Below are positions 46,125 to 54,983 of a stretch of DNA of 64,000 nucleotides, piece after piece. Under the pieces are notes generated by a model. The model was not told where the DNA came from and did no database searches. It saw nothing but the letters and a program-made list of their open reading frames with translations. Location: contig JAMWBK010000008.1 in the NCBI GenBank assembly GCA_029953675.1, positions 372,001-436,000 on the forward strand, written 5' to 3'. Position 1 is the stretch's first letter, and the number at the start of each line of letters is the position of its first letter. The DNA comes from Rhodosorus marinus. Its lineage: Eukaryota > Rhodophyta > Stylonematophyceae > Stylonematales > Stylonemataceae. The position numbers and the translations under genes were made by a program.

Positions 46125-47092
46125 TCAGTAGATTTCAGGATGTGTTTGCAGCCAGTCGGAAGTCGCGGAAAGCCCACCAAAGGGGAAGATGTGAAGCCCT
46201 GATCGAGGAGATGTTGCCTTGACGAGCTTCACCTGTTGATCAGGTGATGTTTTGCTTGTGTCTTCCGCCGCTATGCCTTTCTCTGAGAGGCCAAGCTCCT
46301 TTGTAAACCGGCGAAGTCTTTCAACCTTGACCGGGCCCACCACACCAACGTGTAGATCTTCTTCTCTTACGAAAACACCACCGTTCTGTTTCAGCCAATT
46401 TTCGAGGTCACCGTCATCACAACAAAACTGGGTGATGAGCTTCAGATGGAGACCTGAGTCCTCACAGGCTTTCACCTGTTCAAGACAGAAGCAGGTTCTA
46501 TCTCAGGGTTCGAGCTCTTTAGGAAACACTTTAGAGCACAGATGCAAACCTTCTTTCTAAGAGCTTCCAGTTCATCGTCCTCCGAGCTCCCATGCCGTGG
46601 TTGGGGAAACGCAGACATGAAGACTCTCTGGATTCCGTTCTTCTGCAACAGCATCGAGCTGATGAACTCGGTGCTACTCGAGCACATGGAGGAAGAACTT
46701 GAAGGCGTCACCTGGTGATCGCCGCTAATCAACAGGGCCTGTTCAACGGAGATACGCTTCGTCAAATCACGAAGTGCATCACCGGCCTCCACAAATGTCC
46801 TGAATCGTCTCGTTGCAATGTGAGGAACTGGGTTCATTCCCATGTTTGCTAACTCGACAGAGGCTTCGATAATCTCCGAGTACGGCGCACTCGCGAGGTG
46901 TGGAATGAAGACGGACATTCCCTCAGGAAGCAGTTGTCTAACTTTCTCGCCTGCTTTCTTTATCATCGTCGGAGTTAACTCCACGCTCACTCGCATGGAA
47001 TCCGTCGTCGACGTCGAGCATGCTCTTTGAAGGAGTCCTCTTCCAAGCCGTCGCGGAATTAAAACCGCCGCACTCGAGAACGCGGACACCAT
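46125..47092 (-). CDS. Methylenetetrahydrofolate reductase-like protein, probably mitochondrial (2 exons)
   Basis: Exons 46550-47092 and 46125-46475 give 297 aa across a 74-nt GT-AG intron. About 30 N-terminal residues rich in Arg, Ser and Ala (MVSAFSSAAVLIPRRLGRG) look like a mitochondrial presequence. The rest matches a MetF-type TIM barrel: VSVELTP (first strand, with the Glu that takes part in folate protonation), VFIPHLAS, the turn NPVPHIATRRF, ALLISGDH (corresponding to the LRGD-type flavin and folate site), GVFVREEDLHVGVVGP and the C-terminal HIFPFGGLSATSDW. Classical enzymes reduce methylene-THF to methyl-THF with NAD(P)H and FAD. The AGxPEGHP-like strand is replaced by VFMSAFPQPRHG, so activity may be altered. 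Closest in layout to the short MTHFR-like proteins seen in bacteria; a methyl-THF dehydrogenase role is possible. First in-frame ATG used. Confidence 0.75.
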
Positions 47093-47904
47093 CCTCACTC
47101 AGCTTCCTCCTAAGGAACAAGTCCGCTGCTCCTGCTTCAGATCGTCTTCCTAAGAACGTCTATAGTTTTCTTGAGACCTATGGAAGACCAATACTACATT
47201 CCGAGGTTTCGTTGCCGAGGAAGAAGGTAGGGATCCATCTCTTACATTCCTCGCCGATCTAGAGCTTCTATACTTCTTGAGGAGGGGCGAGTAAAGGAAG
47301 GTAAACATGCGATAGTAGCCTCTTCTGTATTAGAGAATATTGGCCTGATCGTCAACGGAAGAATGTGCTAGCGTAGCACATATCAAGAATATTACCTTCA
47401 AAGGTAGCGAGCCTTCGACTAGGTTTCTTGTGCGCTCTTAGACTGAGCATCTGCCGCATGTACGACGCAGTGATTGTGCTTGAAAACGAAGCCAACAGCG
47501 CTTAGGAGACAAATATTTCACTATCATGCCAGTGTGTTGGGGGGTTTGTCAGAATCGCAAAGGAGGACGGGGAGAGGGTTGGGGATGTCACTTGGCAGTG
47601 GACTATGGGTGTGACTGTCCCTCATTACTTTCTACGTCGTTGAGGAATACACGTCTCCGATAAAAAAGACTGGATAGAATAAAGAGGAGCCCCCGCACGA
47701 CGCCCCTAAAATGCGCCCCCAAAATCCAGACCAGAGGGGACCTTCTGACCCACGGGATGCAGTTGTTCTGTATGAAAAGTTCGGAGGCATTTCCAGTCCT
47801 ACACCGGTTGTAGCTTCCCAACGGAACAGTCGCTAGCTGTAGGGATCCATACGAGAGGCTATGGTAGCGGGTTGAGCGATGAATTGGGAGGAGAGCTATT
47901 TGCA
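47093..47904. other. Spacer, no gene recognised
   Basis: Upstream flank of the MTHFR-like gene followed by mixed sequence; nothing recognised. Confidence 0.4.
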
Positions 47905-48050
47905 AGCATGGGCCTCAGCCGGGGAAACTCCAGACTAATGCAAGCATGGGTCTCACACCCGGGGTAACTCCAGACTAATTCAAGCATGGTCTCATTGTTG
48001 TTATATCTCACGTATCCTTAGTATCCTTAGTATCCTTAGTGATCCTTGGT
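47905..48050 (+). repeat. Short tandem repeats
   Basis: Three partial copies of a 45-bp unit, CAAGCATGGGTCTCA then GGGGTAACTCCAGACTAAT (47905-47992), followed by a run of TATCCTTAG decamers or nonamers (48010-48045). Confidence 0.75.
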
Positions 48051-48171
48051 GTTGGGAGTTAGACATCATAGTAAACGACAAGGAGGGTAATTACCACCGC
48101 TTTCGGCATCCGAAGACCGGTAATTATTCTGAGAATAAATACCGTATTCTATATTACTAGAAGTGCACACT

Positions 48172-48262
48172 TCGAAATCAGTGAGTGTAAGTGGCGGAAA
48201 AGCGGGGACGGTCATGAGCCACTGAGAGCTAATACACCCCCCAAGCCTACGCAGGCAGGCCG
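48172..48262 (-). mobile_element. Inverted copy of the retrotransposon segment at 48363
   Basis: Reverse complement of 48363-48456, sharing TTAGCTCTCAGTGGCTCATG and ACCGTCCCCGC. The arms are about 90 bp, separated by about 100 bp, forming a large hairpin. Confidence 0.75.
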
Positions 48263-48362
48263 ATTTGCACGGATGCGTTGCTAAACCCCCTTTCTTGGGA
48301 CTTGCACCGTGCTGCCTATGGCCCACTTCTCGCGCAGATGGTCTCATCTTCCCGAGATCGCG

Positions 48363-49185
48363 CCCGCCTGCGTAGTCCTGGAGGGCGTATTAGCTCTCAG
48401 TGGCTCATGACCGTCCCCGCTTGTCCGCCGATCACACTCACAGATTTCGAACCGCGCTTCTCTGCGCTTATACCTCGGCTTGCATCAGCCGCTCTGGCCT
48501 TCCAAGATGGGTTCGCCGTGCCCTCTATGCTCTCAGATCGAAGACACCGCGGTTTTTGGGACCCACCTGCTCGCCAGCTGCCCCGCTGTGAAAGGCGGCC
48601 GAACCCGACGACATACGCTGATCTTGAACCGGTTATACCGCGAACTTCGGCCTATCGTACGGCAAGCCGGTCTTGAAATTGAAAGTGCGAAGCCAGACTA
48701 CCAAAATGATGAACGCCGCGCAGCTGACCTCGTGGTCACATTTGACGATAGTCGCCGTCACGACGTACATTGATCTTTCTGCTCCTAATCCTCAGGCTAG
48801 TCGTTATTTGCCGACTGCGGGAGAGCGCCGTGGATTTGCCGCTGCCAGTATGAGACGTCGCAAAGAGCTGAAATATGCAGGGGCTTTGTCTCCCTCAGGC
48901 ATTCATGCTTCGGCTCTGGCTCATCGCCTGGTACCTCCTGTCATTGAGTGCTTTGAGTTCATGGATTCCGTTGGTTCTCGGTGCCTTCGGGAATTGTTCC
49001 GCGAACGCCCCGACCGTCTGTCGTCGTTGTTTACCCATTAAGTTTCTTGCTGTGGCGTATGAACGCTGCTTTGATGCTGGAGGCGCACGATCTTCGCCGC
49101 GCTGTGTCTTTTTTCCCCCTCCGGGTTTTTTCTTTCAGTCTCCGATGAAACAAATTCATCCATTAGTACTAACAATTCGGAGAAA
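48363..49185 (+). mobile_element. Non-LTR retrotransposon, 3' part (copy A)
   Basis: Longest copy in the window. Translation in shifting frames gives RISSQWLMTVPACPP, then LWPSKMGSPCPLCSQ (a CxxC zinc knuckle), a His-rich HTLILNRLYRELRP, then HIDLSAPNPQ, RRGFAAASMRRRKELKYAGA and a stop at 49041. After this comes a 3' UTR with AAGTTTCTTGCTGTGGCG and the tail TTTTTTCTTTCAGTCTCC. This is the order found at the C-terminus of LINE polyproteins after the reverse transcriptase: zinc knuckle, then a restriction-enzyme-like endonuclease region. At least three frame changes show it is dead, and the reverse transcriptase is missing (5' truncation). Confidence 0.75.
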
Positions 49186-49272
49186 ATATATTTACGAACA
49201 GTATTAGTAATATATGAACTATTACCGATTTGATTTAGTTGTTAAACGGAGGTTTTTGAACTTCTCGGCGGC

Positions 49273-49575
49273 ATGACCAACGGAAACGATGCTGGACTAC
49301 TCCCACAGGGACACTGTCAGATTAAATGGGATGCGGACATTGCTCCGTTCGATTTCTCGAGGAGGGTCTTCGCGGAGACAGTCGACCGTGGTATGTTCTG
49401 TTTTCGGTAAGGACAATAAAGTCGCGGAGAGCGGACCGGGACCAGGAGGTTCTCCACCATCAACCATACCGAATCGAAGACCTGCAAGGCCTTCTTCAAG
49501 AAGCGACGCCGCCTCACCCCTCTTGGGCGTTGGGTTTGTGGGCTTTTCCTTCGTTAACTCAGAAGCTAGGGTTTA
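49273..49575 (+). CDS. Possible small two-exon gene, about 82 aa
   Basis: ATG at 49273 opens a frame that joins in phase through a 56-nt GT-AG intron (about 49391-49446; GTATGT donor, GACCAG acceptor). The downstream part is Pro/Ser/Arg-rich and ends with GVGFVGFSFVN. The product has no recognisable domain. It lies directly after retrotransposon A. It may be chance. Confidence 0.3.
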
Positions 49576-50389
49576 ACAGTAGTTAGGCTCTGAATAGAAC
49601 TGATGACGATGGTTTAACTCGAAACGACCGGATTACCTCAGAATCCCGCGTTTCCGTTTTTATTTTGTTTGGTTAATATTTTCAAGGTCTATATTTACTT
49701 TGTGACTGAGTACCTTGTGAGTCAATGAAGTGAGTGATTCGGCGCTAGGTTCCGTGAACCTCGCGCGAGAGGGCCACTGAGCCAAATTAATCTGAACTTC
49801 TTGTTCTTTCAACTGTACATTGGACGCTTTCAGCAAAGGAAGGACTTCAAGGACTACCTGTTACGTGAGGAGCATCACCCCGGACATGGGGTCTTTTCGG
49901 GTGCCGAGACAAGCATAAGATAAGCTTTTCTGCTGTAGAGGACTAACCAGCGATTCAAAGACAGTTCCGTGAGGAGGCTGTCGAGACTCCCTGTGGATCT
50001 GCGAAAGAGTTCACGAAGTCAACGAGAACCTGCACTATCAATTAAGCGGGTGTGTGTATCATCCTGTGGTAGGGCAGGAGTTTCGGGAAGTAGCTAGCAA
50101 CTTATTGGGCGAGCACCTGTCTGTCAATGCGATTGAATGCGTTTTGCAGGTCCGGGCGTAGAAGCGCGGGTTCCGGAGAGGCACTCAGGGACGCTCGAAT
50201 GGTGCGCACAATCTGCTTACACACAGAATGAACTTAAGCTTAAATAACAGAAGGCCTCGTTCACTTGAGCGTACGGGATGATCGCGGAGGCTTGGATGCC
50301 CAGCTGTACTGGTACGAACAGATCTCTCGCACAGTTTCGGAGTCACTGAGAGAGTACTAGCAACGTCATCTTCTCAGGGTCTCAGGAAT
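49576..50389. other. Spacer, probably mobile-element debris
   Basis: No gene recognised. Confidence 0.4.
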
Positions 50390-50700
50390 TGTAATGGGTT
50401 GGAGCTTTGGGTGGTCGGGAGCGGAGCCCCTCCTTTGGCAGGGGAATCACACGTGACACCCCGAACAAACATCGGAACTCCTCCATTAATTGACTAGGCC
50501 GAGAGTCTATTCGGCGCAACAGCTTCGAGACCAACCTCAGAGTCGGGACCGGGAGGACTTGCAACTGCTCCGCCGCTTGGCCCTGCGGCCCTGGCGCACT
50601 TCAGGTTATCAATACCGTCCAGTAGCTCCTTATCAAAAGCATCAGCGCGAAGAGTATTTGGTTTGGCAGGGTCGGGTAGGTGCTGTAGACCCGAGGTGAA
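50390..50700 (-). mobile_element. Reverse transcriptase relic of a LINE-type element
   Basis: Minus-strand frames give LLDGIDNLKCARAAGPSG and then, after a stop, LMEEFRCLFGVSRVIPLPK followed by RSRP. This is the known order at the start of LINE reverse transcriptase domains (xAPGPSG, a helix, then RVxPLxKxxxxxRP). Two frame breaks; only about 100 codons remain. Confidence 0.55.
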
Positions 50701-51517
50701 CATCAGGGGCTGATCGCTTTTGCTGACTCCAAGAACAGCGGAGTATGAACTCTCATCTAATTATTATTTTGATATTCACTGAATCAGAACCATGAAAAAA
50801 AATAAAATCTGCAAAATTCCAAAATTATCATTGATACATTAAATATTTTCAAGTATATTATAACAAATACAAAAACATGGATCAAAAGGGTATTTTTTGT
50901 AATCCAAAACATTTTTCAGTTCATGAAAAGATAATAGTTTCTAGATCAGTATATTTATACTCTAAAACGATTTCGTGCAAATATATGAATAATAAATATA
51001 TTTGGAGATATACCAAAAATATTATTAATACTTTATTAAACAATGAATAGAATAAATATTTCGAGATTCCTTCGTATTACTTTTAAAAACCAGTAGAGCG
51101 TGGACAGTATGGATTATATTTTTGGATTGTTAATTATTTGTTTATTTGTTTATATTTACGACCTCTTTGCTCCATGCGAAAAATGTACACAGTTGGCATG
51201 AGGTTTTTGGTTGGGAATCATCAGGGTTGTCTGGTGTGGTAGCAAGTGTCTTCTTGAATCAAGATCAGAGCCTTTGTATGAATTTCTAGGTAACATAACA
51301 GAGCAATTATAGGCTCTGGATGGTGCAGTCAGCCACTCCCATTAAACACTTGAATGACGAAACGGCGCACATCCGCGAATCCTCAACTATTGGGGTAGGG
51401 CTCTGGAGATCTGGCAGGAATGGATTCTGCGCGGGAGCGTGCGAGAGGGACGAAGGGTTTGTAAGACACGATTCTACGCTTTGCTTTCATATTTCTGGAT
51501 CTATTTGATAGTCAGCA
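50701..51517. other. AT-rich spacer
   Basis: 50760-51170 is very AT-rich. The last 200 bp are the upstream region of the MazG-type gene. No gene recognised. Confidence 0.5.
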
Positions 51518-51997
51518 ATGGCGTTTGTGGGATATCTCCAAGTCAAAGTCTTTCGATCTGGATGTAGAGTTCAGGGACGATGTTACCGGCAGTTATCGAA
51601 TTTGAGGAGGAACTCGGAGGCCTTCGATAGAATGGAGGAGATTGTGGATAAGCTTGGGAAGGAATGTCCATGGACGAAATCTCAAAGTTCTGATTCGATT
51701 ATCAAGCATATTAGAGAGGAAGTTGAGGAGGTGGAGGATGAGATAGAGAGGAACGAGGAGTTGAGTTTGATCGAGGAAGAGCTGGGAGATGTGGTTTTCA
51801 ACATTCTGCTCCTGTCGGAGGTGCTGCAGAAGGAGAGCAAGGGAGGCTTCAAACTGGAGAGAGGTATTTTAAAAACTGCAGACAAGGTGATGCGAAGATC
51901 CCCCCACGTTTTTGGCGGAGAAAAGGCCACAACGGTGCAAGAGGCGATGGACCTATGGCAACGGGAAAAGAAGAGGGAAAAGGGAATTCTTCCGTGA
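51518..51997 (+). CDS. MazG-type nucleotide pyrophosphohydrolase, 159 aa
   Basis: Hydrolyses nucleoside triphosphates to monophosphates and pyrophosphate, usually to clean nucleotide pools. Residues 36-150 hold the all-alpha NTP-PPase fold: DRMEEIVDKLGKECPWTKSQ, then IREEVEEVEDEIE and EEELGDVVFNILLL, which supply the metal-binding ExxE and ExxD pairs. The C-terminal SPHVFGGEKATTVQEAMDLW is typical of MazG. One domain only, whereas E. coli MazG has two. Residues 1-35 are basic and hydrophobic with Arg and few acids, and could be an organelle-targeting leader. Intronless; ATG 51518 is the first in frame after a stop. Confidence 0.9.
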   Translation: MAFVGYLQVKVFRSGCRVQGRCYRQLSNLRRNSEAFDRMEEIVDKLGKECPWTKSQSSDSIIKHIREEVEEVEDEIERNEELSLIEEELGDVVFNILLLSEVLQKESKGGFKLERGILKTADKVMRRSPHVFGGEKATTVQEAMDLWQREKKREKGILP

Positions 51998-52354
51998 AAC
52001 TCAGATAACTGGGTTCATGCAACTCCCAAGTTAGCTGCTTTGATCGGGTACCGTGATCTCAAAAAAAATCCGACCAACTATATCCCACGAACATGAACAA
52101 TCAGATTCCCACGCGATGAAATCTGGACCTGAAAGATCGAGCTCGGATTCAGAACTTTGACAAACGCGAAGGGCTATAGACGAGCCCTCCTGCTCAGGAG
52201 GGGCTTGTTTCAATCTACCTGACCTAGGTCGGGAGGCTGGGCATCCCATTTTCCTCCCTTGTGCGAAGATCCTGTGTGACATTGGATTAATTATGCATCG
52301 CATGCTTAGAAATAGGGTTTGAACTTTGTAGAAAAAATAGTAGAACAGTGATGA
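51998..52354. other. Short convergent spacer
   Basis: No gene recognised; 3' flanks of the MazG-type gene and of the next minus-strand gene. Confidence 0.45.
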
Positions 52355-52860
52355 TCATCCGTAGTTCTGGTTGCGGGAAAGCGGCCCGGTGAATCCGCCA
52401 CCTTGTGAAAGCAAGTTCGGCGATATGTTAGCGCTGTCGATAATAGCTTGTACAATGATCGAAGCAGACTCTACTTCAATAAAAAAGTAGTAAACACTTG
52501 ATTCAATGAGACCTGCGGCCTTCACAATTAGCTCTGAGCTCTTAGTCTTGAAGCTCCCAGAAACAGTGGACTCACTCAATGACTCAGCTCGGACATAAAC
52601 CAAGCACTCTGTATAAGGCTCAGGAGGTAGAACCTTTAAGATCCTAATGAAAGATACCTAACGGACCTCAGATCAAATCCCTTCAGGAAGTGATGACATC
52701 GCATCGCTCCTGCCCAGGACTTGATAGATGAGATCGAGCTTTCCTTCCACCACATCCAAAGATGCAAGCAGTACCAAGACCCTGAAGCAAGCAAGAGCCT
52801 AGCTCCTGACACTGCGATATTCTTCCATTAAGTGGGAAACACATTTTTAAGTGTCATCTT
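52355..52860 (-). CDS. Uncharacterised protein, about 125 aa, 5' end uncertain
   Basis: The terminal exon (52355 to about 52654) reads without a stop from VSFIRILKVLPPEPYTECLV to a C-terminus GPLSRNQNYG. An upstream exon (about 52720-52797) reads CFRVLVLLASLDVVEGKLDL and can be joined by a 63-nt intron with a GTCCTG donor. Farther upstream an in-frame TAG follows ATGGAAGAATATCGC, so the start is either in a tiny exon at about 52846-52860 (ATGACACTTAAAAAT) or the gene is damaged. The product looks like a small helical protein with a Val/Ile/Ser-rich centre; I do not recognise it. It is arranged divergently with the epimerase gene. Confidence 0.45.
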
Positions 52861-53125
52861 GAATAAAAAATTAAAAATACTTTTGACTAGTTAAAGAACT
52901 TTTAGAAGAATAAAAAAGCAGATCAATCTTTTATAGTGATTGCTTATAGATGACACTTAAAACTGAAAAGTAAGGAATATGCACTATTTCTAGAATGCAG
53001 TTGATCGTCACCAACACTATCAGTCCGTTTTTTATATTGACTATAAGTATACTTAATTAACGAAATTAATTCGGAGTTCAATCTTTTATGTTGATTGTTC
53101 TACGTGACACTTTTGATGTTTTGTA
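52840..53125. promoter_or_regulatory. Divergent promoter region with repeated TGACACTT motif
   Basis: AT-rich, 280 bp. The motif GATGACACTTAAA occurs in both orientations (about 52845 inverted, 52949 direct), and a longer block AATCTTTTATNNTGATTG with GTGACACTT is repeated at about 52925 and 53090. It lies between two divergently transcribed genes, so shared regulatory sites are plausible. No TATA box is assigned. Confidence 0.35.
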
Positions 53126-53233
53126 ATGGAGTCTGCACCAGATATGTTCTTGGAAGAGTTTTGGGATGGAAGGGTCCTGAGGAAGATGACGAGGAAGCAG
53201 ATGGATAGCTCGTCACGTTTCGACTATACATAA
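53126..53233 (+). CDS. Upstream ORF, 35 aa
   Basis: ATG at 53126, stop at 53233, six bases before the ATG of methylmalonyl-CoA epimerase. It encodes an acidic then basic peptide (MESAPDMFLEEFWDG start). No splice signals link it to the epimerase frame. It may be a regulatory uORF or chance. Confidence 0.3.
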   Translation: MESAPDMFLEEFWDGRVLRKMTRKQMDSSSRFDYT

Positions 53234-53239
53234 GGAATA

Positions 53240-53644
53240 ATGCGATCCATTGGAAGATTGAATCATGTGGCCGTTGCTGTGAAGAACTGTGACAGTGCGG
53301 CCAAGCTGTGGCGGACGCTGGGTTTGGAAGTGAACAAGGTGGACAGGTTACCTGAGCACGGTGTGAAGGTGGCGTTTGTAGAGCTGGAAAATAGTAAAGT
53401 AGAGCTCCTCGAACCCATTGGCAAGAATTCTCCTATTAATGGGTTTCTTGATAGGAGCCCGGTGGGTGGAATTCACCATATCTGTGTGGAGGTGGACAAT
53501 GTTCGGGAAATGATGAAGAAGGTACAGACGCATGGTATCAGGGTCCTTTCTGACGAACCTAAAATTGGTGCACACGGAAAGCCAGTAGTATTTCTGCATC
53601 CAAAGGATTGCAATGGTGTTCTTCTTGAGCTTGAAGAGAGATAG
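53240..53644 (+). CDS. MCEE: Methylmalonyl-CoA epimerase
   Basis: Interconverts (2R)- and (2S)-methylmalonyl-CoA, between propionyl-CoA carboxylase and methylmalonyl-CoA mutase in propionate, odd-chain fatty acid and branched amino acid breakdown. Intronless, 134 aa, a single vicinal-oxygen-chelate domain along the whole length. Visible are GRLNHVAVAV (first metal-binding His), LPEHGVKVAFV, VELLEPIG, GGIHHICVEVDN (second metal His), the strongly conserved KIGAHGKPVVFLHPKDC and the terminal LELEE (metal Glu). Length and motifs match animal and bacterial enzymes. The usual mitochondrial presequence is absent: the domain begins at residue 5. Either import uses an internal signal, a 5' exon was missed or the enzyme is cytosolic here. 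Confidence 0.95.
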   Translation: MRSIGRLNHVAVAVKNCDSAAKLWRTLGLEVNKVDRLPEHGVKVAFVELENSKVELLEPIGKNSPINGFLDRSPVGGIHHICVEVDNVREMMKKVQTHGIRVLSDEPKIGAHGKPVVFLHPKDCNGVLLELEER

Positions 53645-54983
53645 ATTAGAGAGCGAAATCCTTATCAGTACTTAGCGGACTTTCGAGCGGGGACTTTTCC
53701 TTCATTCTAGCGAAAGCCGGGCCAGGCAGTTTCCATGGAATACGTAGGATTCTCTTCCCATGCAAGTTCTAATAAAAGAGAGCACACACTACCCACACAG
53801 TCAGCAGCTCTGTGTTTTCGCTGCCCGCAGATGATGTGTAGACTACAACGGGTATTTGGTCCGTTTCGATTGTGATAATATTCTAAGGATTTGATCGGAT
53901 GCTGGGCGAGCAGCCAATCAAAGGATCCTGATAAGCTTCAATTTCAAGCCGCGCCTGTCCCGTAGATGCACTCATCCGATTCTATTGAATGCGTTGAATG
54001 GTTGATGCCCGGAGCGGGAACTGAACATTTGTCATCTACGCCACCTCCGGTGCGAGCGCGCTCTGCTTGCTGAGGCTGCAGTCATATCGCTTTTTCTCAG
54101 CGCTACAATCTGTTTCCAAAGAGCACGCAGCGACAACGAAAGAAACAATATAGAGCAAATGGTTTCAAACGCTTCGCCCGCGATGGCTTCTCTCTGTCTT
54201 CGAGCACATTAATTTTGGACTTGAATGTTCTGTTTCTCTGCAATAGCTTGTTTGAGAAACCTACGACCCTGGAATCCCACAAAAACGGAATCCAGTCGAA
54301 GGGGCTCTCAGTGCTTTTCGAGATTGGTCCTCCTGTAGCAATGTTTAACATCTGGTCGCGGCCGACCCTCTCCTCGGTGGTGGATAGGAGGAGCCACTGC
54401 CTCTCTGCCTGCTCTTCTTCTCTACATCAATCTAAAGTCATCCACAGCATTCTATGCGGGGGGAGAAGACCACCGTTCCGGATTGCCTTTCTCCCCAGAA
54501 CAGACGAGTTGAGCTGTCTCGGTATGTCATTGTGCTCCAATACCAGAGCTTCCTCGTCCCATCTCAATCGTCCGCAATCCAGTCTCAATCGAAAGTTTCA
54601 GGACAGACAACTCCTCCGAATAATCTGGATCCATGAAGCCACCTATCTGCTCCTTTTCTTCTACATTAGTGCTCCTGATCGCCTGCCAAATCGATCCATA
54701 GTTGAGAAAAGCCGCCCGCAGGGAGCGGATTCAGCAGTATAGTCTTGGATCAGAGGAGCCCTCTACTGAATATTATTCCGAGAAACTCTGACAGCTCCTT
54801 TTCTTCAGATCAAGTTCCTTGTCCGGTCAAGGATCGATCCATGTTCATCCGATCTCACCGCTTTTGAGATTATCCTTTAAAGAGGATGAAAACCGTTGGA
54901 TTAGATGCAATGGGAACGGTGAAGGTGAGGGGTGCAGCAAGGATATGTGGAATAGACTGCTGAGGTTTTTGACGGTCAAAAGG
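53645..54983. other. Spacer with unresolved minus-strand coding fragments
   Basis: Minus-strand pieces have protein-like reading: from ATG 54634, MDPDYSEELSVLKLSIETGL; and at about 54360-54430, EEEQAERQWLLLSTTEERVG. I could not join them into one frame. They may be exons of a real gene or of a decayed one. Nothing else recognised. Confidence 0.35.

Noticed and set aside
54215-54742. 175-codon plus-strand frame
   Set aside because: No ATG at its start and no motif; the opposite strand looks more protein-like there.
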